From Dactylosporangium aurantiacum (GTDB lineage Bacteria; Actinomycetota; Actinomycetes; Mycobacteriales; Micromonosporaceae), in contig NZ_JNYJ01000005.1 of assembly GCF_000716715.1 (NCBI RefSeq), positions 274,640-338,639 of the forward strand: a DNA stretch of 64,000 nt, in the 5' to 3' direction. A program made the position numbers and the translations under genes. Below the pieces are notes generated by a model, which worked only from the letters and a program-made list of their open reading frames with translations, ran no database searches and had not been told where the DNA came from. This document shows positions 44,948 through 54,360 of this stretch, in pieces (positions within the stretch are counted from its first letter, which is position 1; the number at the start of each line of letters is the position of its first letter).

Positions 44948-44963
44948 GTCGGGACCGCCCGAC
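44948..44963 (-). terminator. Small hairpin after the alkA-like gene
   Basis: 6-bp stem GTCGGG/CCCGAC with a 4-base loop, five bases past the stop at 44969. It is weak alone and may only partly separate ligC from the operon. Confidence 0.4.
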
Positions 44964-44968
44964 ACCGG

Positions 44969-45868
44969 CTAGAAGGTCGCGAAGCTGCGCAGCGGCATCC
45001 TCGGGCCGAACTTCGGGGCGGTGATGCCGGCGGCGGCGAACAGGCCGCAGACCCGGCCGCGGTGCCCGGCGTACGGGGCGAGCAGCTCCAGCATGTGCTC
45101 GTCGGTGCCGCGGGCGGCGCCGGTCAGGGCGTAGGCGACGACGTTCTTGATGTGGTAGTCGCCGACGGACACGGCGTCGGCGTCGCCGAAGGCGGCCCGG
45201 GTGACCTCCGCGACCGTCCACGGGCCGACGCCGCGGATGCTGAGCAGCCGGGCGCTCACCTCCGCGACCGTCGTGCAGCGCTCCAGGCGGGCGGCCTCGG
45301 CCGCGACCCGCCGCAGCGTGTCGGCGCGCTTCTGTTCGATGCCGAACGGGTGGAACACCCAGTACGGCGCGGCGGCGACCGCCTCGGGCGGCGGGGGCAG
45401 CCGCAGCCGCGGGTTGGGGCCGGGCGCCGGGTCGGTGCTGAAGTGCCGCAGCAGCCGCACGTAGCCGTCGCGGGCCTCCTTGCCGGTGACCTTCTGGCCG
45501 AGGACGGCCGGCACCAGGTGGTGGAAGACCCGGCCGGTCGCGCCCATGCGCCGGCCGGCGTGCTCGCGGGCCAGCCGGTGCACGAGGGGGTGCTGGCGGG
45601 CCAGCTCGGCGAAGCCGGTGACGTCGTCGCGGAGCCCGGCGACGGCGTCGGCCCGCTCCAGCAGCCAGCCGGCGCCCGGGCCGAAGGCGGTCGCGGTGAG
45701 CGACGACCCGGACAGCTCCAGCTTGAGGGTCCCCGGGCCGTCGGGGGTACGGGTGGCGAACCAGCCCACCTTCGCGCCGACCGACAGCGTCGGGTCGCCG
45801 TGGATGAGGGCCAGGCCGCCCAGGGTGCCCGCCAGGTCGTACCGGTCCGGGGTGGGGAAGGTCCTCAC
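44969..45868 (-). CDS. DNA-3-methyladenine glycosylase-like HhH-GPD protein
   Basis: 299 residues from GTG 45868, overlapping the nurA stop (GTGA). AlkA-type fold: an N-terminal alpha/beta half and a helix-hairpin-helix domain LLSIRGVGPWTVAEV followed by the catalytic Asp in AVSVGDYHIKN. VFHHLVPAVLGQKVTGKEA is the typical loop that inserts at the lesion. It should remove alkylated or deaminated purines in base-excision repair. Tight coupling to a nuclease of end resection is unusual and suggests joint induction. The standard AlkA regulatory domain is absent. Confidence 0.88.
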   Translation of the reverse strand: MRTFPTPDRYDLAGTLGGLALIHGDPTLSVGAKVGWFATRTPDGPGTLKLELSGSSLTATAFGPGAGWLLERADAVAGLRDDVTGFAELARQHPLVHRLAREHAGRRMGATGRVFHHLVPAVLGQKVTGKEARDGYVRLLRHFSTDPAPGPNPRLRLPPPPEAVAAAPYWVFHPFGIEQKRADTLRRVAAEAARLERCTTVAEVSARLLSIRGVGPWTVAEVTRAAFGDADAVSVGDYHIKNVVAYALTGAARGTDEHMLELLAPYAGHRGRVCGLFAAAGITAPKFGPRMPLRSFATF

Positions 45869-46830
45869 CGGGCCACGTCCCTGGTGGCAGCGGCACTGGC
45901 CGCGGCCCTGGCCAGGGCGCGGTGCAGCAGGCGGGCGTCGCCGAGCATGGCGCGCAGCTTACGCTCCAGCCCGGCGATCGGGATGAGGTTCTGCGGCGCC
46001 CGCGGGTCCTTGTACGCGCTGGACGCGAAGCGCGGCAGGGTGACCGCCGACAGGTGCGCCAGGGCGACCGCGTCCGCCGGCAGCAGCTCGGCGGAGCACT
46101 CGGCCCGCACGATGCCCGCCCACGGTGAGCCCTCGGGCCCGGGCAGCCGCAGGTACCAGGCGAACCGGTGCCACGACGTGCCGAGCAGGAACACGGGGGA
46201 GCGCTGCCCGCCGCGCAGCGTGGTGACGACGGCGGTCAGCTCCGGCGGCAGGTACTCCACCCGGTGCGTCTTGATGTAGCCCAGCGCGCGGGGCAGGTGC
46301 GCCCGCTCCTGCAGCGGGCCGTCGACGATGAGCAGGTCACCGTCGTCGCGCTCCTCGCCGGACACGCCGACCTCGAGCGCCCGCATGTGCCGCTGTACGC
46401 CCAGCGCCAGGTCCTTCGGCTCGCCCCGGGCGACCCGCCGGGCCGGGTAGCGGATGGCGCCGGCGACCAGCGGCGGCGCCAGCTCGAACGGGGTGAACAG
46501 GCCGCGCTCGATGCGGGTCGTGGCGATCGCGGCGGCGCCCCGGTCCAGGTCGCAGCGCACCACGCCGGCGGCGTACGAGGCGGCGACGCCGGGGTGCGTG
46601 ACGCCGTCGTCGTCGGTGGCCCAGACCCGCGCGTCGATGCGCTGGACGCCGTCGACGACCAGCACGGTGCCGGGCGGGCGCAGCCCCGGCGGGGCGTCGA
46701 CCGCCCGCCACGCCGCCGCCGGCAGCTCCACGTCGGCCTGGATCTGGGCGCTGCTCTGCGCCTGCGGGCCGTCGGCGGCCTCGAACGCCACCCCGTAGGA
46801 GGGGTCCCAGGCGTCGACGTGGAACCTCAC
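45865..46830 (-). CDS. nurA: NurA-type 5'-3' nuclease
   Basis: 321 residues from GTG 46830, which overlaps the sbcC stop (GTGA); the 5' extension of the open frame is only a shadow of sbcC. NurA features are the metal-site strand TVLVVDGVQRIDARVW (D60, D66), the central strands with TTLRGGQRSPVFLLGTSWHRF, and the C-terminal KDPRAPQNLIPIAGLERKLRAMLGD conserved in bacterial NurA proteins (written here in two pieces: KDPRAPQNLIPIAG and LERKLRAMLGD). In archaea NurA works with the HerA translocase and Mre11-Rad50 to resect DNA ends; all three partners are encoded directly upstream here. The family call rests on motifs and context. Confidence 0.78.
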   Translation of the reverse strand: MRFHVDAWDPSYGVAFEAADGPQAQSSAQIQADVELPAAAWRAVDAPPGLRPPGTVLVVDGVQRIDARVWATDDDGVTHPGVAASYAAGVVRCDLDRGAAAIATTRIERGLFTPFELAPPLVAGAIRYPARRVARGEPKDLALGVQRHMRALEVGVSGEERDDGDLLIVDGPLQERAHLPRALGYIKTHRVEYLPPELTAVVTTLRGGQRSPVFLLGTSWHRFAWYLRLPGPEGSPWAGIVRAECSAELLPADAVALAHLSAVTLPRFASSAYKDPRAPQNLIPIAGLERKLRAMLGDARLLHRALARAAASAAATRDVAR

Positions 46831-49304
46831 AGCCCGATCCGTTCCACCCGGGCCGTGCGCGCGTCGCGGCGGACCTCGAACCTGACGGGGATGCGTTCGG
46901 CGAGGGCGCCGACGTGGGTGACCACGCCGACCATCCGGTCGCCGCGCGCGGCGAGGGCCTCCAGGGTCGCGGCCACCGTGTCGAGCGTGGACTGGTCGAG
47001 CGTGCCGAAGCCCTCGTCCAGCACGATCGACTCGAGGCTCGCCGCCGACGTCGACATGCCGGCCAGCTGCTCCGACAGCGCGAGCGCCAGCGCCAGCGAC
47101 GCCTGGAACGTCTCGCCGCCGGACAGGGTCCGCACCGCCCGGCGCAGACCGGCGTCGTGGTGGTCCACGACGTAGAACTCGCCCTTCTCGTGGCCGAGGT
47201 CGTACTGCCCACCGGACAGCTCCCGCAGGGTCCGCGACGCGCCCTCGACGAGCGTGTCGAGGGCCTCGGCGAGCAGCCACCGCTCGAACCGGTCGGCCCG
47301 CAGGTGCTGGGCGAGGGCCTTGGCGACCTGGCCCTCCTTGACGACCTCGTCGCGCTGCTCGCGCAGCCGCGCCGCGTCCGCGCGGCGCTCCTCGACCCGT
47401 CGGTGCGCGGCCTCGGCGCGCTCCAGGGCGATCGCGGCCTCCCGGGCCGGGTCGCCGCCGGGTGCGGGCAGCCCCGCCGCGGCGAACAGCGCGCGCAGCT
47501 CGGCGCGGACCGTGTCGACCCGCGCCTCGGCGGCCGTGACGGCCTCGACCGCCGCCGGGCGGCGGGCCTGCCGCTCACCGGCGGCGGCGCCGGCCCAGCC
47601 GGTCAGCGTGGCCCAGGCCTCGGCGAGGTCGTCCCGGTCGGCGGGCGGCGGACCGAACGCGGCGAGCGCGTCGCGGGCCGCGTCGAACGCCTTCCACGCC
47701 GCCCGCAGCTGGTCCTCGGCCCGGTCGGCGGCGCCGGCCGCCCTGCGGTGCGCCTCGCGGGCCTTGCGGACCTCCGCGCCGGCCCGCTCCAGTCCACTGT
47801 GGAGCTTCGCGATCGTCTCGAGGTCGCGGCGCAGGGCGTCCGGCGGCGGCGCGCCGTCCAGCGCCCGGTCCAGCCCGGCCAGCCGGGCGTCGACCTGCTC
47901 GGCGTGCGCCCGGGCGGCGGCGAGCCCCCGGTCCAGGTCCCGCACGATCCTGTCCTGCTCGGCGACGACCCGCTCGGCGGCGTCGCTGCGCTTGCGGGCG
48001 GCGTCGCCGGCCGCCTTGGCCGCGGCGACCGCCGGCTCGTGCGGCAGCTCCGGCAGGACCCGCACCGGCTGGGTGCACACCGGGCAGTCGTCGCCGACCC
48101 GCAGGTGCGGGCGCAGCGCGGCGGCACGGTCCACGGCGACCGCCGTCTGGTAGGCCTCCCGCGCGGCCTCGAGCGCGTCGAGGGCGTCCTTCGCCTTGGT
48201 ACGGGCGGTCGCCAGGGCCCCGGCCGCCTTGCCGTGCTCGCGTTCGGCGGCGGCGACGGTCTCGTGCACGGTGGCCGCCTCGGCGGCGAGCCGCTCGCGC
48301 TCGCCGTGCGCGTCCAGCAGCCGCCGCAGCGCGGTCTGGTCCCCGGCCGCCTGCAGCTCGCCGCGCAGCTTGTCCTCGCGCTCCTCGGCGGCGCGGGCCG
48401 CGTCGACGGCGGCGGCGACCGCGCCGCGGGCGGCGGCCGCGCCGGCGGCCAGGGTGCCCGCGTCGGCCGGGACCCGCAGCCCGGTCAGCCGGCCGATCTC
48501 CGCGTCGAGGCCGGCCAGGGTCTGCGCCGCGGCGACCGCGAGCTTTGCCGCGTCGGCCAGCTGCGGGCCGACCCGGTCCACGTCGTCGGTGAGCGACCGC
48601 AGCGTGGCGGCCCGCGCCAGCGCGGCGGCGAGCGCCGCGTCGTCCGCGTCGGCCATCCCGGCGAGCTGCTCGGTGAGCACCTTGAGCTTCGCCTCGGCGG
48701 TGCCGGCGAGGGCGGTCGCACGCTCGCGGATCTTCCCGTACACGTCCAGACCCAGCAGATTCACCAGGATCTTCTGCCGCTCGGCCGGCTTGGCGTGCAG
48801 GAACGCCGCGAACTCGCCCTGCGGCAGCACCACGCACTTGGTGAACTGCTCGTAGGGCAGCCCGATCACGCTCTGCACCGCCAGGTCGACCTCGTTGGGG
48901 GTGCCGGCGAGCACGGTGCCCATGTCCTCGGCGCTCAGCCCGCTGTCGAACCGGGACAGGTCGAAGCCGTGCGGCAGCGCCTCCAGCCCGGCGTGCTTCG
49001 TGGTGACCGCGCCCTTGCCGTCCCGGCGGACCACCCTGGCCAGCACGTAGCGCACGCCCGCGGACTCGAACACGAACCGCACCCTGGCCTCGGTCGCCGA
49101 CGGCGCGAGCGCGTTGGCGATGGCCCGCCGGTCGCCCCACCGGGGCACGGTGCCGTACAGGGCGAACGTGATCGCGTCGAGGATCGTCGACTTGCCGGAG
49201 CCGGTCGGGCCGACGAGGGCGAAGAAGTCCGTGTCGGTGAAGTCGACCGTGGTCGGCCGGCGGAACACGGTGAACCCGTCCATGTCCAGACGAATGGGCC
49301 GCAT
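46827..49304 (-). CDS. sbcC: SbcC (Rad50-like) SMC-type ATPase of the SbcCD nuclease
   Basis: 825 residues from ATG 49304. Walker A VGPTGSGKST (31-40), Q-loop region CVVLPQGEFAAFL, two long Ala/Glu/Arg-rich coiled-coil arms around a zinc hook DDCPVCTQPV (CxxC), signature RTLSGGETFQASLALALA, Walker B SIVLDEGFGTLD. It forms a complex with SbcD and drives ATP-controlled cutting of hairpins and blocked DNA ends. The arms are shorter than in E. coli SbcC (825 versus about 1050 residues). It is 15 bp after sbcD and overlaps nurA. Confidence 0.95.
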   Translation of the reverse strand: MRPIRLDMDGFTVFRRPTTVDFTDTDFFALVGPTGSGKSTILDAITFALYGTVPRWGDRRAIANALAPSATEARVRFVFESAGVRYVLARVVRRDGKGAVTTKHAGLEALPHGFDLSRFDSGLSAEDMGTVLAGTPNEVDLAVQSVIGLPYEQFTKCVVLPQGEFAAFLHAKPAERQKILVNLLGLDVYGKIRERATALAGTAEAKLKVLTEQLAGMADADDAALAAALARAATLRSLTDDVDRVGPQLADAAKLAVAAAQTLAGLDAEIGRLTGLRVPADAGTLAAGAAAARGAVAAAVDAARAAEEREDKLRGELQAAGDQTALRRLLDAHGERERLAAEAATVHETVAAAEREHGKAAGALATARTKAKDALDALEAAREAYQTAVAVDRAAALRPHLRVGDDCPVCTQPVRVLPELPHEPAVAAAKAAGDAARKRSDAAERVVAEQDRIVRDLDRGLAAARAHAEQVDARLAGLDRALDGAPPPDALRRDLETIAKLHSGLERAGAEVRKAREAHRRAAGAADRAEDQLRAAWKAFDAARDALAAFGPPPADRDDLAEAWATLTGWAGAAAGERQARRPAAVEAVTAAEARVDTVRAELRALFAAAGLPAPGGDPAREAAIALERAEAAHRRVEERRADAARLREQRDEVVKEGQVAKALAQHLRADRFERWLLAEALDTLVEGASRTLRELSGGQYDLGHEKGEFYVVDHHDAGLRRAVRTLSGGETFQASLALALALSEQLAGMSTSAASLESIVLDEGFGTLDQSTLDTVAATLEALAARGDRMVGVVTHVGALAERIPVRFEVRRDARTARVERIGL

Positions 49305-49319
49305 GTCAGCTCCTCACCC

Positions 49320-50471
49320 TCAGTTCCTGGCCTCTTGGACCTCGTCGTGCAGCCGGTGGAACAGGCGCACCGTGGCCTCGTCGGCGTGGCCCTTCTGGCC
49401 GAGGTAGTCGGAGAAGAGCTCGCCGGCGGAGCGGCCGGCCCGGGCGGCGGCGCGCCCGGCGGCGGCCGAATCCGGCAGCAGCTTCGGGTCGATGCGCACC
49501 TCCAGGGCCCTCGGCAGCAGCTCCTGGACCTCCTCGCGCAGCCCCGCCCGGGGCTGTTCCGACACGTACACCCGCAGCCACGCGTCGCCGGTGTCCAGCG
49601 TGGCCAGCTGGGCGAGGGTGCCGCGGACCGTGCGCAGCGGGGTCGCGACCGGCAGCGACACCTCCCGCACCCGCGCCGCGGTGCCCGTGGTGACGTCGAC
49701 GACGGCGACGGCGGAGAAGTTCTCCTCCTCGCCGAAGTCGATCGGCAGGGGGCTGCCGCTGTACCGGATCGGGCAGGGGCCGTTGACGGCCTGCGCGCGG
49801 TGCAGGTGCCCGAGCGCCACGTAGTGCGCCGAGGACGGGAAGACCGACGCCGGCACCGCGTAGCCCATGATCGTGTGCGCCTCGCGCTCGCCGCCGCCCA
49901 TGGTCGCGCCGATCACCGTCAGGTGCCCCGTGATCAGGTTGACCGTGTCCCGGCCGAAGCCCTGGGCGAGGGTCGCGAGCAGGCCGCCGATCTGGTGCGC
50001 GTAGGACTGGGCGCTCTCCGCCGCGCTCAGGTCGAACATCTCGGCGGCGCGGACCGCGTACCGCTGCGACACGAACGGCAGCGCGGCGAGCCGCCACTGC
50101 TCGCCGCCCTTCGTGGACCCCGCCAGCAGCAGCTCCTCGGGCCTGGTCAGCGCGCCGCGGATGGTGATCCCGGCGGCCTCCGCCCACGGCCGCAGCGCGT
50201 CGAGGGCCTGGCCGTTGTCGTGGTTGCCGCCGATGACGACCACGTCGGCGCCCGTCTTGCGCAGCGCCGACAGTCCGCGCGTCACGATCTTCGTGGCGTC
50301 GGCGGGCGGGCTCGCGGAGTCGTACAGGTCGCCGGCGACGATCACCAGGTCGGGCTGCTCGGCCTCGGCCACGTCGACGATCGCCTTGAGGGCCGCGATG
50401 TGGTCGTTGGCCCGCGACTGTCCCTTGAGGACCTTGCCGACGTGCCAGTCCGAGGTGTGCAGGATCCGCAC
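49320..50471 (-). CDS. sbcD: SbcD (Mre11-like) exonuclease subunit
   Basis: 383 residues from GTG 50471, with GAGAGGA upstream. Calcineurin-type phosphodiesterase motifs: D8-x-H10 in HTSDWHVGK, GDLYD (47-51), GGNHDN, HLTVIG and ALGHLHRAQ. The C-terminal capping domain follows. With SbcC it makes the Mn-dependent nuclease that processes DNA hairpins and protein-blocked ends. It is 15 bp downstream of herA and 15 bp upstream of sbcC. Confidence 0.95.
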   Translation of the reverse strand: MRILHTSDWHVGKVLKGQSRANDHIAALKAIVDVAEAEQPDLVIVAGDLYDSASPPADATKIVTRGLSALRKTGADVVVIGGNHDNGQALDALRPWAEAAGITIRGALTRPEELLLAGSTKGGEQWRLAALPFVSQRYAVRAAEMFDLSAAESAQSYAHQIGGLLATLAQGFGRDTVNLITGHLTVIGATMGGGEREAHTIMGYAVPASVFPSSAHYVALGHLHRAQAVNGPCPIRYSGSPLPIDFGEEENFSAVAVVDVTTGTAARVREVSLPVATPLRTVRGTLAQLATLDTGDAWLRVYVSEQPRAGLREEVQELLPRALEVRIDPKLLPDSAAAGRAAARAGRSAGELFSDYLGQKGHADEATVRLFHRLHDEVQEARN

Positions 50472-50486
50472 CGGTGGTTGTCCTCT

Positions 50487-52256
<1,770 letters not shown>

Positions 52257-52266
52257 GCTCGACCCC

Positions 52267-52282
52267 CAGTACATGTGTTCGC
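52267..52282. promoter_or_regulatory. LexA (SOS) box-like sequence before herA
   Basis: Read leftward: GCGAACACATGTACTG. It matches the actinobacterial SOS consensus TCGAACnnnnGTTCGA at 8 of 12 defined positions, with one half site (CGAAC) intact and the other degraded. It lies 10 bases upstream of the herA ATG and overlaps a possible -10. Confidence 0.4.
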
Positions 52283-52333
52283 CTGTGCATCGTGCCCCAA
52301 GACCACCGGCGGATCGAAGTCACCACGCCCGCT

Positions 52334-52439
52334 TGTGGATGCGTTCACGGGCGTTCACGCCACCAAAACGGGGCAAACCAGTCGGCTGTCCACAGGTTGG
52401 GGACCTTTGTCCACAGGTCTGTGGACAACGATGTGGATG
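52334..52439. promoter_or_regulatory. Cluster of DnaA-box-like sequences, including a perfect inverted pair
   Basis: Five TCCACA cores lie within about 106 bp: 52334-52342 (reverse), 52386-52394 (forward), 52407-52415 (forward TTGTCCACA), 52420-52428 (reverse TTGTCCACA) and about 52432-52440 (reverse). The middle two form the 22-bp palindrome 52407-52428 with 10-bp arms and a 2-base centre. TTGTCCACA is the actinobacterial DnaA-box consensus. The palindrome could also act as a transcription terminator for the leftward reductase gene. Confidence 0.55.
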
Positions 52440-52443
52440 TGGG

Positions 52444-53160
52444 TCAGCGGGCGTACCGCAGCAGCAGCTGACCATCGGCCAGCAGGGCGTGACGCAGCGT
52501 GAGGTGTTCCGGGACGTCGTGCTCGGGTCCGGCGGTGATCCTGCCCGCCCCGGGACCGGTGAGCAACGGCGACAGCGTGAGGCACAGCTCGTCGACGAGC
52601 CCCGCCACGGTGAGTGACCCGAACAGGGTCGGGCCGCCCTCGCTGAGGATGTGCGCGTGCCCGCGCTCGCGCAGTGCCGCGACGGCCGCCGCGAGGTCGA
52701 CGTGCCCGTCACCCGCCCGGACGACGTCGGCGACGTCGTGCAGCGGCCCCGCGTCCGCCTGCCGGGTCGTCACGACGACCGGCCGCACCGGGGCGTCGGC
52801 GAGCGCCGGCTGGGCCGGGTCCAGGTCGGCCCGGCCGGAGACGACGACCAGGGTCGGGAACTCGCTCATGCCGTGCGCCAGCCGCCAGCGGCGGCGCTGC
52901 TCGTCCAGGCGCAGCGCCCGGTAGCCCTCCTCGCGGACCGTGCCGGCGCCGACGAGCAGCGCGTCGCAGCGCATCCGCAGGATCCCGAAGACCCGCTTGT
53001 CCTCGGGTCCCGACAGCCCGGCCGACCTGCCGCGCAGCGTGCCCGCGCCGTCGAGGCTCGACACGAAGTTCACCCGCAGCGAGGGATCCGGCGGCGGCGC
53101 GTACAGGTCGATGAGGGTGTCCTGGTCGACGGGGCCCGGCTCCGGGTACAGCTGCTGCAC
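52444..53160 (-). CDS. RibD C-terminal-domain (dihydrofolate-reductase-like) reductase
   Basis: 238 residues from GTG 53160. Family features: LRVNFVSSLDGAGTLRGRSAG, GPEDKRVFGILRMRCDALLVGAGTVREEGYRALR (given as consecutive parts GPEDKRVFGILRMRCDALL and VGAGTVREEGYRALR), and the NADPH-site HILSEGGPTLFGSL. It has no deaminase domain, as in the stand-alone pyrimidine reductase branch. It may reduce a riboflavin or deazaflavin precursor, but many stand-alone members have other unknown substrates. TAGGGT lies six bases upstream. Confidence 0.88.
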   Translation of the reverse strand: MQQLYPEPGPVDQDTLIDLYAPPPDPSLRVNFVSSLDGAGTLRGRSAGLSGPEDKRVFGILRMRCDALLVGAGTVREEGYRALRLDEQRRRWRLAHGMSEFPTLVVVSGRADLDPAQPALADAPVRPVVVTTRQADAGPLHDVADVVRAGDGHVDLAAAVAALRERGHAHILSEGGPTLFGSLTVAGLVDELCLTLSPLLTGPGAGRITAGPEHDVPEHLTLRHALLADGQLLLRYAR

Positions 53161-53166
53161 CCAGCA

Positions 53167-53172
53167 ACCCTA
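53167..53172 (-). promoter_or_regulatory. -10 box of the leaderless reductase gene
   Basis: TAGGGT read leftward, six bases from GTG 53160; it lies in the 15-bp gap after the small Cys-rich gene. Confidence 0.55.
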
Positions 53173-53175
53173 CGT

Positions 53176-53295
53176 TCACTCGCCGGGTGGTCCCGTCACC
53201 GGTGGCGTGGGTGCCGGCGTGCGGTGCTGGCAGTCGCACCGGTTGCCGCCCGGGCAGTCGGCATGCCGTTTCTCCCGACACGCAGGACAGATCAC
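53176..53295 (-). CDS. Small Cys-rich (zinc-ribbon-like) protein, 39 residues
   Basis: GTG 53295 to TGA 53176. The N-terminus MICPACREKRHADCPGG then NRCDCQH has five Cys and two His in a compact CxxC...C...CxC arrangement, fitting one zinc site; the rest is a proline-rich tail. CACGCT lies six bases before the GTG, the same spacing as other leaderless starts here. The gene is 15 bp upstream of the reductase gene on the same strand. The function is unknown; I judge it real from its start context and Cys pattern. Confidence 0.6.
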   Translation of the reverse strand: MICPACREKRHADCPGGNRCDCQHRTPAPTPPVTGPPGE

Positions 53296-53343
53296 GACTT
53301 CAGCGTGCGCCGCGGCGCCGGCCCGGTCAACAATGACTGCACC

Positions 53344-53889
53344 ATGGCGCGCGCGATCATCCAACTCCGCATCACGCTCGACGGCGTCGAGCCGACCGTC
53401 TGGCGTCGGGTCCTCGTCCCCGGCGGGTTCACCCTCGACCGGGTCCACCGGGTCGTGCAGTTCGCGATGGGCTGGGGCGACCGCCACCTGCACGTCTTCG
53501 ACATCGACGGTATGCAGTACGGAGTGCCCGACCCCGACGGCCTGCTCGACGTCCGCGACGAGCTCGACACCCGCCTCGACGCCGTGGCCCAGAAGGGTGG
53601 GCGGCTGCGGTACACGTACGACTTCGGCGACTGGTGGGAGCACGAGCTGACCGTCGAGGACGTGTACCCGGCGGACCTGGACGCGGCGTACCCGGCGTGC
53701 GTGGCGGGGGAGCGCGCCTGCCCGCCCGACGACGTGGGCGGCCCGGACGGGTACCGCGACCTCGTGGCCGCCCTGGCCGACCCGGCCCACCCCGACCACG
53801 CGGCGATGCGCGAGTGGCTCGGCCGCCCCTTCGACCCGGACGCGTTCGACCCCTCCCTGGCCAGCACCCTGCTGCGCCGCATGACGTGA
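53344..53889 (+). CDS. Plasmid pRiA4b ORF-3-like family protein
   Basis: 181 residues from ATG 53344. It matches the pRiA4b ORF-3 family (PF07929): IIQLRITLDGVEPTVWRRV at the start, FTLDRVHRVVQFAMGWGDRHLHVF (as FTLDRVHRVVQFAMGW then GDRHLHVF), YTYDFGDWWEHELTVEDV in the middle and CPPDDVGGPDGYRDLVAAL near the end. The family is common on plasmids and chromosomes, is cytosolic and has no established function. It is divergent from the small Cys-rich gene by 48 bp. Confidence 0.9.
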   Translation: MARAIIQLRITLDGVEPTVWRRVLVPGGFTLDRVHRVVQFAMGWGDRHLHVFDIDGMQYGVPDPDGLLDVRDELDTRLDAVAQKGGRLRYTYDFGDWWEHELTVEDVYPADLDAAYPACVAGERACPPDDVGGPDGYRDLVAALADPAHPDHAAMREWLGRPFDPDAFDPSLASTLLRRMT

Positions 53890-54137
53890 GCGCGGGTCGG
53901 TCCTGACCGGTGCCCGCTGCGCCGGGTGCCGTTCGGGTGACTCGCCACCGTCGATGTCCACGCGGCGCCGGAGATCGACGGGTGTTCCTTTCATGAAATG
54001 ACGCGGGCGTGATCGAGATCGATGGAAGCGCCTGGCGGGCCCGGATTGATGCTGGTCGCTCCGTGTCGCGGACATAGAGCGCGCATATCGCGGTAAAGGC
54101 GGACAAATCAACTGCCTGAAATCTTGCGGTAACGAAA
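53890..54137. other. Upstream region of the cellobiose operon
   Basis: About 250 bp without a gene, becoming more A/T-rich toward 54130 than the surrounding DNA. I see no open frame with support and no clear hairpin. The sequence up to 54360 continues with two operators, a promoter and a roughly 165-base untranslated leader. Confidence 0.5.
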
Positions 54138-54151
54138 TGGGAACGCTCCCA
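54138..54151. promoter_or_regulatory. CebR-type LacI operator 1
   Basis: TGGGAACGCTCCCA, one base from the CebR consensus TGGGAGCGCTCCCA known from Streptomyces cellobiose operons. It lies just upstream of the -35 box. Confidence 0.85.
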
Positions 54152-54159
54152 TTGCCCCA

Positions 54160-54188
54160 TTGACACGTGGCGGGCGAGGCGCCAGTCT
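54160..54188 (+). promoter_or_regulatory. Promoter of the cellobiose operon
   Basis: Consensus -35 TTGACA at 54160-54165, a 17-bp spacer and -10 CAGTCT at 54183-54188. It is bracketed by two operators, and transcription would start inside operator 2. Confidence 0.65.
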
Positions 54189-54190
54189 CA

Positions 54191-54204
54191 TGGGAGCGCT
54201 CCCG
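54191..54204. promoter_or_regulatory. CebR-type LacI operator 2
   Basis: TGGGAGCGCTCCCG, matching the CebR consensus at 13 of 14 positions and placed over the expected transcription start. A bound repressor would block initiation. Confidence 0.88.
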
Positions 54205-54360
54205 TGGCTGTGGCCGGTGACACACCCCGCGGCCATGGGAGCCACTCAAATGCTCGACCCGCCATACCCGCGACACCCGAACGACGGACTTCACACCCGG
54301 GTCCGCCGTCGATGCATCACACCCCCACCACACCCATCACGACCTGAGAGAGGGGTCAGG

